In this document: positions 9,489-18,536 of the stretch, in pieces
How the letters are laid out: each line of letters begins with the position of its first letter
How positions within the stretch are numbered: the stretch's first letter is position 1
Assembly (NCBI RefSeq): GCF_003858395.1
Contig: NZ_QWEV01000005.1
Coordinates: forward strand, 992,001 to 1,056,000
Length of the DNA: 64,000 bases
DNA from: Acidipila sp. EB88
GTDB taxonomy: Bacteria; Acidobacteriota; Terriglobia; Terriglobales; Acidobacteriaceae
Direction: 5' to 3'
Notes under the pieces: model-generated
Told to the model about the DNA's origin: nothing
Databases searched by the model: none
The model's input: only the letters and a program-made list of their open reading frames with translations
Translations under genes and position numbers: made by a program

Positions 9489-10748
9489 GTGAGCTCTGTT
9501 CCGCTTCGCGCAGCAACACACGGCCCACACCGGGTGGTCATCACGGGGCTGGGAGTGATCAGCGCCCTGGGTCACAATGCCACAGAATTTTGGGATGCGC
9601 TGGTGGGCTGCCAGACAGGGATTCGGCCGCTGCGTTCTTCGCTGAATCGCATCGAAGCGGCGCCGCTGCGTTTTGAACACGTAGCCGAGGTGCAGGGCTT
9701 TGAGCCCGAAAAATACTTTGATCCGCGCGAGCTGTCGTTTATGGATCGCTTTGCGCAGTTTGCCGTGATGCCCGCGATGGAAGCGATCCGGCAGTCGGGT
9801 ATCGAGTGGACGCCGGAGTTGCAGGAGCGGACCGCGGTGATCACGGGCTCGTGCATGGGCGGCCGCGGCGCGGAAGAAAACGGCTATTGGGAACTGTTCC
9901 ACAACCACCGAACGCGGGTGCACCCGCTGACGATTCCGCTGGGCATGAGCAATGCCGGCACGAGCCACATCACAATGCGCTGGGGGCTGCAGGGGCCGGC
10001 GTACACGATCTCGACGGCATGCGCATCTTCGGGCCACGCGATCGGCCAGGCGTTTCACCTGGTGCGCTCGGGCGTGGCGCCAATGGCGATTGCCGGCGGC
10101 AGCGAAGCGCCATTGTTTCTGGGCGGTATGAAGGCGTGGGAGGCGATGCGCGTGATCTCGCGGGATACCTGCCGGCCCTTCTCTGCCGATCGCAGCGGGC
10201 TGATCGTGGGCGAGGGTGGAGCGATCCTCGTGCTGGAGCCGCTGGAAGCAGCGCTGGCGCGTGGAGCCACACCACTGGCGGAGATTGTTGGGTTCGGCGC
10301 AACCGCCGACGCGGGGCACATTACGCAGCCGACCGCGACAGGGCCTGCGCGCGCGATGCAGCATGCGCTTGCCGATGCGGGGATTGTGCCCGAGCAGGTG
10401 GGCTACATCAACGCGCACGGCACGGCAACGGAAGCAAATGATCGTACGGAGACTGCGGCGATTCGCACGGTGTTCGGCGCGCATGCGGACGCGGTCGCGG
10501 TGAGCTCGAGCAAGTCAATGCATGGACACACGCTGGGTGCTGCCGGCGCGCTGGAAGCGGTGGCGACGATCCTGGCGTTGCGCTCCGGGATGCTGCCGCC
10601 CACGGCCAATTACACCAAGCCCGACCCGGCGTGCAATCTCGACGTGATCCCGAATGCTGCGCGCGAGCAGGCAGTGGAGTATGCGCTGTCGAACTCCTTC
10701 GCGTTCGGTGGCTTGAACGCGGTGCTTGCCTTCAAAGCGTGGCAGTAA
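9489..10748 (+). CDS. Beta-ketoacyl-ACP synthase, FabF/KAS II type
   Basis: 419 residues from the GTG at 9489, the length expected for FabF; the frame stays open further upstream but only inside the ACP gene. Thiolase-fold condensing enzyme with active-site Cys178 (STACASSG), His310 (NAHGTATEAND), Lys342 and His347 (SSKSMHGH), with the same Lys-His spacing as FabF. These enzymes extend an acyl chain by decarboxylative condensation with malonyl-ACP. The immediate upstream ACP and the nearby oxoamine synthase and reductase suggest it makes or extends a special fatty acid. It could also be an ordinary fabF; no malonyl transferase or FabG is next to it. Confidence 0.92.
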   Translation: MSSVPLRAATHGPHRVVITGLGVISALGHNATEFWDALVGCQTGIRPLRSSLNRIEAAPLRFEHVAEVQGFEPEKYFDPRELSFMDRFAQFAVMPAMEAIRQSGIEWTPELQERTAVITGSCMGGRGAEENGYWELFHNHRTRVHPLTIPLGMSNAGTSHITMRWGLQGPAYTISTACASSGHAIGQAFHLVRSGVAPMAIAGGSEAPLFLGGMKAWEAMRVISRDTCRPFSADRSGLIVGEGGAILVLEPLEAALARGATPLAEIVGFGATADAGHITQPTATGPARAMQHALADAGIVPEQVGYINAHGTATEANDRTETAAIRTVFGAHADAVAVSSSKSMHGHTLGAAGALEAVATILALRSGMLPPTANYTKPDPACNLDVIPNAAREQAVEYALSNSFAFGGLNAVLAFKAWQ

Positions 10749-10800
10749 GGATAGTCGTGCACGGCAAGCAGGGGTCGATTGAAGTGTTCGGGCAGAAGGC

Positions 10801-11094
10801 ATGGCGGCACGTGCGGGAATGCGCCGCTTGAGCGTCGCCGGCACCAACCTGGTGGTGTTCAAGCTGCGATGGACGGGATCAGGACTGCAGTTCGTGGCGG
10901 AGCCGGTCCCAGGCGGCCCGCATAGTTTTGTGATGAACGGGGTACAGTTTCAACGCGTCCGCTTCGAGCGCGATGCGCTGGAAGCCCTGGAGCGGGCAGG
11001 CGTGGGCTCGTGGTCGGTCTTCCCTACCGATCATGTGCAGGCTTCTGTCACCCGGCAGCAGTTGCGTGCCATGGGTTTTCGCGGAAACTACTAA
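10801..11094 (+). CDS. Small protein of unknown function
   Basis: 97 residues, not recognised. It begins 52 bases after the ketoacyl synthase stop and probably uses Met1 or Met7. Codons are GC-rich at third positions like the neighbours, and the composition (beta-rich N-terminal half, VQFQRVRFERDALEAL helix) looks like a real folded protein. No signal peptide, membrane segment or metal site is visible. The antisense frame is also open, so the call is moderate. Position suggests co-expression with the ACP and ketoacyl synthase. Confidence 0.5.
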   Translation: MAARAGMRRLSVAGTNLVVFKLRWTGSGLQFVAEPVPGGPHSFVMNGVQFQRVRFERDALEALERAGVGSWSVFPTDHVQASVTRQQLRAMGFRGNY

Positions 11095-11433
11095 GTCAGC
11101 AGACCAGACGGCACTATGTTGCGCAGCGAACCGAGTGCAACCGTGTGTGTATCCGCAGTGCGAGCCTATGTGCAACTCGCGCCCGCAGGGTTTCGTCTAC
11201 TCAAAACAAAGACGGACGTGGCCGTGTTCGATTGGCTGCCTGGTCCGGAAGCAGCAGGAAGCGGCTGCGCCGGATTCACCCTGATAGGTAGCGCCAGACT
11301 CATCGTATGTGCGCGTTCTCGGTGCATTCCGACGCGGCGCAATGATCGCGCCGCAGCCGTGATGCGCAGGATAGATTGCCGGCATGTGCCCCAGCACATG
11401 TGAGAAGGCGACGACGCAGATGCAGGAGAAAAA
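11095..11433. other. Intergenic, no gene seen
   Basis: Open frames on both strands lack convincing codon use. The last bases hold the AGGAG ribosome-binding site (11424-11428) of the next gene. Confidence 0.5.
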
Positions 11434-13158
11434 TTGCTGAGGGCAGGAAAAGAACAAAGTCGGCGGCGCAATCAAAGCGCATGGGCACTGGTATGGAGCG
11501 TGATCGTTGCAGGTGTGGCGGGTGCGCAGTCGAGCACGCCTCCCGCGTTGAAAGCAGCACCAAGGCGACCCTTGCTGGAGCTTGCGGGCACTGCTGCTCC
11601 TTCAACGTTGCATCGTTCTTCTGCGTTCAGCGCCGAGGATTTCACCGGCCCCAGCAGTGCCGGGCCCGAGACTCCGCTTATTGATCACAGCCTGCGGGAC
11701 CATCTGCGCCCATGGGTGACGCCGGCGAGCACCACCCGCGATGACGGTTCGCCGGGTCCGTACCAGTGGCGTGGACTGATCTGGCAGACGGTGGAATTCA
11801 ACATCGTCGAGAATGCGTTTCGCACATCAAGCGATGACGTGATGCGCGACCTGCTGGGGCACAAGCCCTTCTGGCATGACTACGTGGCGTCGATGCGGCA
11901 GTGGAACATGCGGCGCTTCAGCGATGGCGATGACTTCCTGGTGGATGACATCGGGCACCCCATCCAGGGTGCGGTGTCGGCATATATCGAGATACAGAAC
12001 AGCCCGAGCGATGCGCGGCTTGAGTGGGGAGACCCCGGGTACACGATGTCACGCTTCAAGGGTTTGTTGTGGGCGACGGTTTTCAGCACGCACGAAAAGA
12101 TCGGGCCGACGGGCGAAGCCGGCATCGGTAACGATGGCGGTTTCACATACGGCAACCAGTGTTTTTATCACTGCACCAGTGCGACCTTCGGGCCGGGCAC
12201 GATCGACACCAAGTACACCAACAATACGGGCTGGACGGACTTTGTGATTACGCCCGTGGTGGGCATGGTGTGGGTGGTGGGCGAGGACGTGCTCGACAAA
12301 AAGATCAGCGACCGACTGTCGGAGGCGTACCCGGACAAGCTGTGGCCCAAGATCGTGCGTGGCAGCCTGAGCCCTTCGCGTTCATTTGCGAATATGTTGC
12401 GGTGGCGTGTGCCATGGTATCGCGACTTCCAGGAAAGTCCAGCGCCGGCGGATCGCGTGCACTTCTTCCGTTCGGACGAGGCGGTGGAGGCGACGCGGAT
12501 TCCGCGCTTCTCGATTGCGCCGTTTGCGCGGAATGTGTCGATCGCCACAAATTCGGCGGATTGCTTTAATTGCCGCCACAATGTGATCGGCGGCGGCGTG
12601 GAAGGCTCCGTGAAGCTGCGGGACTGGCTGGCGTTTGACTCGATCGTGAGCTACCACCCGGGCGCAAGCCCACTGCCGAGCGACCGCGCGGGCGGCGACA
12701 TGGTGGTGGCGGCGTTTGGATTGAGCGCGACCAGGGAGTGGGAGCAGTACGCGGTACACCTGGCGATTCGCCCGGGGCTGGTGCACTTTACCAATGCTTA
12801 TCTCGCGAGCCCGGTCACATTCGTGGTGCCGGTGACGCCATACAACATCGGCACGACGCCAGCCGCGCCCGCGACGATACCGGAGCCTGGGGTGATCGAT
12901 GCGAATGGCACACCGAACCAGCCGCCGCTGGGCGGCGTGACGCACTTTGCGTGGGACGTGGGGCTGAGCGGGGATTACAAGCTCGCGCATGGCGTTGCGA
13001 TCCGGCTGGGCGTGGATGAAGACGTGGTGCGTTATCGCACGGACAAGGTAGACCCGCCGGCGCTGGGCGCGCCGCCGTACTTCTCCTGGTTGTCGAAGGA
13101 AAACTTTATCAATCGCGGAAACTACACGGTCCAGGTGGGACCGGTGTTCTCGTTTTAG
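11434..13158 (+). CDS. Exported protein of unknown function, probably outer membrane (resembles DUF3943)
   Basis: 574 residues. The TTG start at 11434 is chosen because AGGAG lies 5 bases upstream and it yields a signal peptide (positively charged start, hydrophobic WALVWSVIVAGVAG, cut near AGAQ). The mature part has no membrane helices. It alternates aromatic and polar strands, has WHDYVASMRQWNMRRF and the segment GHPIQGAVSAYIE, and ends in Phe (VGPVFSF), as many outer-membrane barrels do. The HP-G-Y segment and overall shape recall the DUF3943 family; this is from memory and not certain. Its TAG stop directly abuts the TAG of the convergent reductase gene. It may export or anchor the product of the surrounding lipid-type genes, but this is a guess. 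Confidence 0.7.
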   Translation: MLRAGKEQSRRRNQSAWALVWSVIVAGVAGAQSSTPPALKAAPRRPLLELAGTAAPSTLHRSSAFSAEDFTGPSSAGPETPLIDHSLRDHLRPWVTPASTTRDDGSPGPYQWRGLIWQTVEFNIVENAFRTSSDDVMRDLLGHKPFWHDYVASMRQWNMRRFSDGDDFLVDDIGHPIQGAVSAYIEIQNSPSDARLEWGDPGYTMSRFKGLLWATVFSTHEKIGPTGEAGIGNDGGFTYGNQCFYHCTSATFGPGTIDTKYTNNTGWTDFVITPVVGMVWVVGEDVLDKKISDRLSEAYPDKLWPKIVRGSLSPSRSFANMLRWRVPWYRDFQESPAPADRVHFFRSDEAVEATRIPRFSIAPFARNVSIATNSADCFNCRHNVIGGGVEGSVKLRDWLAFDSIVSYHPGASPLPSDRAGGDMVVAAFGLSATREWEQYAVHLAIRPGLVHFTNAYLASPVTFVVPVTPYNIGTTPAAPATIPEPGVIDANGTPNQPPLGGVTHFAWDVGLSGDYKLAHGVAIRLGVDEDVVRYRTDKVDPPALGAPPYFSWLSKENFINRGNYTVQVGPVFSF

Positions 13159-14226
13159 CTAACGCTGGCTGAGCAGCGGGGCGACGGAGGCCTGGATTCC
13201 CTGCTCGAGCGGCGTGGAAGGCTGCCAGCCGAGCTGCTGCTGCGCCTTGCGGGTGTTGTACTGCTGGTCGCGCGCGAGCAGGTAGACGGCATGGCGCGTG
13301 AGCAGGGGGCGGCCCGGCAGGCCTGCCTTGTGCGGCAGTTCCGAAACGGTGGCGAGCGCCATGGCGGCGACGAACGGCAGGTGCAGCCACGGAGCCGGCA
13401 ATGCAAGTGCGCGCGCCAGTGCGGTGGTGTAGGTGTGCCAGGTGGCGCCGTCGACGCTGCTGAGATTGTAGGCCTCGTTGCAAGCCCCCGGCGCCATGGC
13501 GGCAAGCCACATGGCGTGGCACACGTCGTCGACGTAGACGAAGCCGCCGGGTGCGCGGCCACTGTCGACCAGCAGCATAAGCCGCTGCTTCAAGAGTGTA
13601 ACGACATCGGTGACGAATGCCTTTCCGTGCGGGCCGTAGATGCTGGCGGGGCGCACCACGGTGACGGGAAGGCCGCGCGCGGCTGCCTGCCAGACGAGTG
13701 CTTCGCCAGAGCGCTTGGTTTCGTTGTAGGGCAGGCCCGTGGCGCGCGTGGGCATCGTTTCATCGCCTGCTGCCGAGACAGGATAGCCGTAGACGTCAGT
13801 GGTGCTGACATGCAGGAGGCGCTGGAGCCGCGGAGCATGTTGCTCCAGCAGTGCGAGCAGGGTGGCGACGGCAGTGATGTTGGCATCGCGATACTGCGCG
13901 AGTGGCGCCCAGTCGGTAGAGCAGCCGGCACAGTGAAAGACGTGGGTGATGTGTGCGAGCACGGGCGCCAGGGCGGCGGCGAGCTGCGGGTGTTCGGGTG
14001 TGTTGCTCGCGGGCGATGGAGCCAGCTCGGCACGCACCACGTGGACGCCGGGGCGCTCGGCCACAACCGAGGATGGGCGCGCGAGGATGGAGACCTCGAT
14101 GCCCCGCCCGACCAGCAGCTCGACGAGCCGGCCGCCCAGGAAGCCACTGGCCCCGGTGACCAGCGCGTGCACGTGGTCGCCGGGGGCAGATGGTTCGAGC
14201 AAGGGCGGGCGTGTGCCGTCGGACAA
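13159..14226 (-). CDS. NAD-dependent epimerase/dehydratase, extended SDR family
   Basis: 355 residues. The nucleotide-binding motif TGASGFLG lies at 24-31 and the catalytic Tyr167-Lys171 in YNETK, with an upstream STTD serine. This is the architecture of 3-beta-HSD or ketone reductases and of CerR-type ceramide reductases. The start is a TTG directly after the TAG of the oxoamine synthase; a GTG at 14172 would trim the N-terminus close to the fold. The tight coupling suggests it reduces the ketone made by that synthase. Sugar epimerase function is the alternative, but no sugar genes are near. Its stop abuts that of the convergent plus-strand gene. Confidence 0.85.
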   Translation of the reverse strand: MSDGTRPPLLEPSAPGDHVHALVTGASGFLGGRLVELLVGRGIEVSILARPSSVVAERPGVHVVRAELAPSPASNTPEHPQLAAALAPVLAHITHVFHCAGCSTDWAPLAQYRDANITAVATLLALLEQHAPRLQRLLHVSTTDVYGYPVSAAGDETMPTRATGLPYNETKRSGEALVWQAAARGLPVTVVRPASIYGPHGKAFVTDVVTLLKQRLMLLVDSGRAPGGFVYVDDVCHAMWLAAMAPGACNEAYNLSSVDGATWHTYTTALARALALPAPWLHLPFVAAMALATVSELPHKAGLPGRPLLTRHAVYLLARDQQYNTRKAQQQLGWQPSTPLEQGIQASVAPLLSQR

Positions 14227-15531
14227 CTAGGCGTTCCGCAGGGTGCTGAACACGTCGAGCGCGTACTGCAGCTGGGTCTCGGTGTGCGCCGCGGTGACAC
14301 ACAGACGCAGGCGCGCGGTGCCCTGAGCCACGGCCGGGAAGGTGACGGGCGAGGTCAGGATGGAGCGGTTGCGCAGCTCGCGTGCGAACAGGGCGGTGCG
14401 GGTGTCATCGTAGAGCATGAGCGGGATGACGGCGGTCTCGGAAAGGCCGGTATCGAAGCCGTACGACTTCAGGCCGTCGCGCAGGAACGACGCGTTTGAG
14501 CGGATGCGATCGACACGTTCGGGCTCGGCTTCGAGGATGCGGATGGCTTCTTTCACAGCGGCGGCCGAGGGTGCGGGCATGGCGCCCGAGAAGATAAACG
14601 GAGCGGACGCGTGCTGGAGGAAGATCATGAGCTCACGCGAGCCTGCGACAAAGCCGCCGCCCGAGGGGATAGCCTTGGCGAGCGAGCCGGTCCAGATATC
14701 GACCTCGCTGGTGTCGATGCCGAAATGCTCATCGGTGCCGCGTCCTCCTGCGCCGAGAACGCCGGTCGCGTGCGACTCGTCCATGAGCAGATAGCAGCCG
14801 AACTCTTTCTTGATCGCGATGAGCTCGGGCAGCACGCAGATATCGCCGTCCATGGAGAAGACGCCGTCGGAGATGATCAGCGTGCGGTTGGCCTGTGGGC
14901 CATTCTGGATCTCGTGGCGGAGCGACGCGGGATTGTTGTGTTCGAAGCGCTGCACCTGTACGCCGGCGAGACGACAGGCGTCCATGAGACTGCGGTGCGA
15001 GAAGCTGTCGGCGATGACGCGGTCGGCCGGCCCAAAGATCGACGAGATCACGGCGAGATTGGCGACGTAGCCGGAGGTGAAGGTGAGCGCGGCCTCGGTG
15101 CCTTTGAAGCGGGCGATGGCGGCTTCGGTCTCGCGGTGGAGCTCGAGGGTGCCGGTGAGCAGGCGGACGCCGCCGGTCCCGGTGCCGTAGCGCTGGATGG
15201 CCTCGATGGCCGCGGTGTCGATGCGCGGATCACCGATCAGGCCCAGGTAGTCGTAACTCGAGAGCATCAGCATCTCGTGGCCATCGGTCTCGACACAGGG
15301 GCCGCTCTTGTACGTCAGCGGCGCCTGGAAGGGATAGGCATCGGCGGAGCAGGCGAGCGCTGCAGACTCGAACAGGCGGCGTGCGCGGGCATCGAGCAGG
15401 TCCTGTTTTTTGAAGCTCCAGGCACGTCCGTCGGTGAAGTAGCCGTCGAAGATTTCGCCGGAAGACGAGCGGAAGTGCTTCTTGGAGGATCCAATTTCTT
15501 CGGAAGCCGCTGCTTCAAGTGGTGCTTTCAT
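14227..15531 (-). CDS. Alpha-oxoamine synthase (serine palmitoyltransferase/KBL/BioF/CqsA family)
   Basis: 434 residues, PLP-dependent fold type I. Lys286 in TGSLAKAIPSGGG should bind PLP. Asp251 and His254 (DESHATGVLG) match the ring-nitrogen and substrate residues, and His179 (SFSHRS) the ring-stacking His. Family enzymes join an amino acid to an acyl thioester with loss of CO2, giving a 2-amino ketone: 3-ketosphinganine (Spt), KAPA (BioF), aminobutyrate (KBL), an autoinducer precursor (CqsA). An N-terminal extension of about 80 residues precedes the fold, and SLAK differs from the TLGK/TFSK of BioF, KBL and Spt as I remember them. No other biotin gene is present, which argues against BioF. 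Adjacent reductase and nearby ACP plus ketoacyl synthase favour a long-chain base. The amino acid and chain length remain unknown. Confidence 0.85.
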   Translation of the reverse strand: MKAPLEAAASEEIGSSKKHFRSSSGEIFDGYFTDGRAWSFKKQDLLDARARRLFESAALACSADAYPFQAPLTYKSGPCVETDGHEMLMLSSYDYLGLIGDPRIDTAAIEAIQRYGTGTGGVRLLTGTLELHRETEAAIARFKGTEAALTFTSGYVANLAVISSIFGPADRVIADSFSHRSLMDACRLAGVQVQRFEHNNPASLRHEIQNGPQANRTLIISDGVFSMDGDICVLPELIAIKKEFGCYLLMDESHATGVLGAGGRGTDEHFGIDTSEVDIWTGSLAKAIPSGGGFVAGSRELMIFLQHASAPFIFSGAMPAPSAAAVKEAIRILEAEPERVDRIRSNASFLRDGLKSYGFDTGLSETAVIPLMLYDDTRTALFARELRNRSILTSPVTFPAVAQGTARLRLCVTAAHTETQLQYALDVFSTLRNA

Positions 15532-15999
15532 AGGGGGATCCGGGATGGAGCAGTATTTTGGGTGAGTCTAGCGGATGCGACGGGACTGTGAAAAGGGCGG
15601 CCCGGCGTGTGGCGGGCTGCTGCGTCCGCCTCACCGTACGCATGGAAGCCCAGTTGTGCGAGTCCTGAAACCTGTCTTGCACCTGTCTTACGCCTGCGCG
15701 GCACGTGCCTGGACGTTCCCTGCGCGTGGCAAGCCTGCCTCTGACGCCTGCACTTCGCAGCCCGGGAAGAGGCCGGCGGCGTAGCCTGCTCACGCTGCGG
15801 AGGCGGCTTCCTGGATAGCCCTGACACGCCCGACTTCACCCACTCTTGTAATTTAGTTTTGCACAGTCTGCCCTCCCTGTGGAGGGCACAGCTGGAACCC
15901 GGGTGCACCAGAGAGTAAGAGCCCGCATAGACGGGGCGGTGTTGCGGGGAGATCTCGGGCGGCGCCGCCTGCTCCGCTTGCTCGCGGTGTGCGACGAGG
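15532..15999. other. Intergenic, no gene seen
   Basis: Between two minus-strand genes. Long open frames exist but have the composition of antisense or random GC-rich sequence. No RNA gene or repeat recognised. Confidence 0.5.
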
Positions 16000-16794
16000 T
16001 CAGGAGATGCTGCCGCCGCCGTCTGCCTCGCCCTGGGACCAGTACGCGGCGGCCTTGGTCCATTCGGGTGGATGCGCAAGGGTGTCCACCACATGGCGGT
16101 AGATACCGCGGGCGAGGGTGTTCTCTGCCCCGACCCAGATGAAACCGTCGCCGGTGGGGGGCTTTGCATGGTTGATGGCCTCGAGCAGTCGCGGCAGTTG
16201 CCCGGCTGTGCTGTCGGCTACGGAACTGCCTGCTGCGAGGCTGCCGGCCTGGTGCAGCCAGGTGACGTGCTGCGAGGGCGAGGGGGCGAGGTAGGGTTGC
16301 TCTTCGGGCCCGGCCACAAGCGCTACTACATGCACGGGCGTGTTGCCGGGTAGCGACTCCATCCGTCTCGCGATGGACGGGAGCGCCGTGGCGTCGCCTA
16401 CCAGAAGGTACCAGTCGAAGTCGGACGGCGCGACGTTGGACCCGCGCGGGCCGCCGATCTCGAGGGTGTCGCCGATGCGGGCGTTGTGCGCCCACTCGAC
16501 GGCGGGGCCTTTCGGGTGCAGGGCGAAGTCGAGCGTGAAGCTGCCGGCCTCGATGTTCCATGCGCGTGGGGTGAAGTCACGCATCGCCGGAGCGGCCTCG
16601 CCCTGGCCCGGAAGGAAGATTTTGATGTGGTCATCGGGCGACGGGCTGTGGAAGCCTGCCAGGTCACTGGACTCAAAGAGGATGCGCAGCATGCGGGGCG
16701 TGAGCTGCTGCCGGGCAGTGACGCGCAGGGTGCGGCGCACGACTTCGTGGCGGACCCGGGTGAAGGCATGTCTGTCTGGGGCTTCGTTGTTCAC
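16000..16794 (-). CDS. Siderophore-interacting flavoprotein (ViuB/SIP family)
   Basis: 264 residues. The N-terminal FAD-binding barrel contains the RDFTPRAWN motif that binds flavin. The C-terminal NAD(P)H domain shows GDATALPSIARR, VVALV and WVGAE, with the family end motif KAAAYW. SIP proteins reduce ferric siderophore complexes in the cytoplasm to release iron. No siderophore receptor or ABC importer is adjacent, so it is a stand-alone gene here. The start ATG at 16794 gives the family's usual length. Confidence 0.92.
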   Translation of the reverse strand: MNNEAPDRHAFTRVRHEVVRRTLRVTARQQLTPRMLRILFESSDLAGFHSPSPDDHIKIFLPGQGEAAPAMRDFTPRAWNIEAGSFTLDFALHPKGPAVEWAHNARIGDTLEIGGPRGSNVAPSDFDWYLLVGDATALPSIARRMESLPGNTPVHVVALVAGPEEQPYLAPSPSQHVTWLHQAGSLAAGSSVADSTAGQLPRLLEAINHAKPPTGDGFIWVGAENTLARGIYRHVVDTLAHPPEWTKAAAYWSQGEADGGGSIS

Positions 16795-17036
16795 ACCGGA
16801 TTAGACCGACGCCAGGTGGGAGAAGGTGCAGGGTCCACGGGAAAAACTGGAAGAAGGGATCTGCGGAGTTTCTCTCCCGGGCAGCGTTGCGCAGGCGAAA
16901 GCTGCCTGGAGGAAAGCGCAGTGCCAAGTTGCCCTGGGATCGATTCATTGCGGCTGGATTGTGCGGAGGTGGTGCGCTGGGCGGTGTCTCGCGCGACCCA
17001 TGCTGCATACGCGGGCTTGTTCCACAGCTTCTGTAT

Positions 17037-17112
17037 TGGCGTCCCCGACGGGATTCGAACCCGTGTTACCGCCGTGAAAGGGCGGTGTCCTAGGCCACTG
17101 GACGACGGGGAC
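17037..17112 (-). tRNA. tRNA-Glu (anticodon TTC)
   Basis: Reads on the minus strand. The 7-bp acceptor stem GTCCCCG/CGGGGAC closes the cloverleaf. The T loop is GGTTCGAATCC. The anticodon stem CCGCC/GGCGG encloses the loop CTTTCAC with anticodon TTC. Discriminator G and a chromosomally encoded CCA bring the length to 76 nt. Confidence 0.97.
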
Positions 17113-17594
17113 ACTTGAAAAGGCACAGAAGCGCGCCAGAACCAACACTATCAAGGCAGGCGGTGGGTGTCAAAGCTGCCGGGGCGGCGCAACCTTGCGG
17201 TGGCCGGGGTGCTCCATGCCGGTGCGCCTGCGCGCGTGCAGATCAACGGCGGATGAATGGTGTATTTCGCGTCATCCCTGCAGGAATGGCGCGGGTGACA
17301 GAGTCAATGGAAAGTTACCCGTTTACAACTTTTCGGGAATAAAGTTCGCGTGCAGTCTTGACGATTCAGTAGGGGAAGTTCTTTAGTCTTCACTGGACCG
17401 GAGAGTGGTCTGCGGGCGCGTGATCCTTTCCGGATAAAGTAACGGGAACGCAGAGACACGTGGTGACCGATGAGCTCAACAAGGCATCGTAAGTAGTATG
17501 GCGTGAACGTTTTGCGGCTTCTGTGCCCTGCGCGTTGCAGGCGCGACGGAAGCCCCCTGGATGAACAATCGCCTCAGGCGAAGGAGCAGTCGAG
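17113..17594. other. Intergenic region around tRNA promoter and small-protein leader
   Basis: No gene seen. Composition is more AT-rich than the neighbourhood from about 17270 to 17400. The right end carries AAGGAG (17581-17586), the ribosome-binding site of the next gene. No integrase or att-like repeat of the tRNA 3' end was noticed. Confidence 0.45.
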
Positions 17595-17849
17595 ATGGTT
17601 AACAACTGTGCGAACCCAAAATGCAACAAACCCCTTCACTATCTCCGCGACGGCCGCGTGTTTGTGTTTGACGTAGCGAGCGCCCGCGTAGGAGCGGATG
17701 GCAAACGTATGCGGCACCTGGAACACTTCTGGCTTTGCGGCGACTGCGCGCCATTGATGACGGTGGAACGCGGCGCCGAGAACGGCATTGTGATCCGGGC
17801 AAAACAGGTGCAGCGTCCCCCGGTGCGCCCTGCGGCGCTGGCATCCTAG
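17595..17849 (+). CDS. Small zinc-ribbon-like protein of unknown function
   Basis: 84 residues. The ATG has AAGGAG 8 bases upstream. Two Cys pairs, CANPKC near the N-terminus and CGDC in the middle, are placed to form one zinc ribbon, with a His (NKPLHYL) near the first pair. The rest is short beta strands and a basic Pro-rich tail. Its function is unknown; a role in nucleic-acid binding or regulation is possible from the fold only. Confidence 0.75.
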   Translation: MVNNCANPKCNKPLHYLRDGRVFVFDVASARVGADGKRMRHLEHFWLCGDCAPLMTVERGAENGIVIRAKQVQRPPVRPAALAS

Positions 17850-18056
17850 AGGCAAGAGGGCGGCAGGGCGGCACAGCTGTTTGCTGCACGGCTGGTTGAG
17901 CCGCGGCCGCTGCCACCCGGCCGCATAATGCGTGGCCGGAGCCGCAAGGATGGTTTGCACGAGAAAGTCGCCTGGCGTGAGAACCCACGCCGGGCGGGTT
18001 TGTCTGTGGGGCAAGTCCAGAAGCACACCAAACAGGAAGACTTGATCGGGGAAAGC

Positions 18057-18395
18057 ATGGCAAGCGAGACGCACAGCGGCACAACGATGACCAAAGCGAA
18101 TCTCGTCGAGGAAGTGCTGACGCTGGGAGACCTTACCCGTCGTGACAGCGAAGTCATCGTCGAGACCGTGTTCGATGCGGTGATCGGCGCATTGAAGAAG
18201 GGCGAGAAGATCGAGGTGCGCGGCTTTGGTTCGTTTCGCATTCGGCAGAGAAAGCCGCGGGTCGGGCGCAATCCCAAGACTGGGGCGAAGGTGGATGTAC
18301 CGGCCAAACGAGTGCCGTACTTTAAGCCGAGCAAGGAACTGCGGGATCTCGTGAACCCGACGGAAGCAGAACTATCGAACCACCCTGCTGCCTAG
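18057..18395 (+). CDS. HU/IHF family DNA-binding protein
   Basis: 112 residues from the ATG at 18057, preceded by GGGGA at 5 bases. The family core starts at MTKANLVEEV. The helices and beta arm follow, including GFGSFRIRQRKPRVGRNP, which contains the Arg/Pro DNA-wrapping arm, and the PAKRVPYFKPSKELRD end. Ten extra residues precede the core and a short tail follows. These dimers bend DNA in nucleoid structure and promoter architecture. Sequence is closer to IHF-alpha-like members, but HU is the safer name. Confidence 0.93.
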   Translation: MASETHSGTTMTKANLVEEVLTLGDLTRRDSEVIVETVFDAVIGALKKGEKIEVRGFGSFRIRQRKPRVGRNPKTGAKVDVPAKRVPYFKPSKELRDLVNPTEAELSNHPAA

Positions 18396-18396
18396 G

Positions 18397-18418
18397 CGCG
18401 CAGCCTGCAAGCTGCGCG
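18397..18418 (+). terminator. GC-rich hairpin after HU gene
   Basis: CGCGCAGC (18397-18404) pairs with GCTGCGCG (18411-18418) around a six-base loop, directly after the stop codon. No T tract follows, so it is a weak terminator or a 3' stabilising hairpin. Confidence 0.4.
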
Positions 18419-18536
18419 GGCGCAGACATCAAGCACGCGTCCCTCCTGCCAGAGAGCATGCAGGAAGTCCTACGGTGGGCGCCCGGACCGCGTGCCCGGC
18501 AGCTGCTTCCTGGCGCAGCGCCTAGGGCGGCGCTCC

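Noticed and set aside
13156-13161. TAGCTA palindrome at abutting convergent stops as an attachment or insertion site
   Set aside because: It is only the two TAG stop codons meeting; too short to mean more.
14227-15531. BioF for biotin synthesis
   Set aside because: No other biotin gene nearby, a long N-terminal extension, a different lysine motif, and coupling to a ketone reductase.
17037-17594. Integrated element at tRNA-Glu
   Set aside because: No integrase, no repeat of the tRNA 3' end and no cargo genes nearby.
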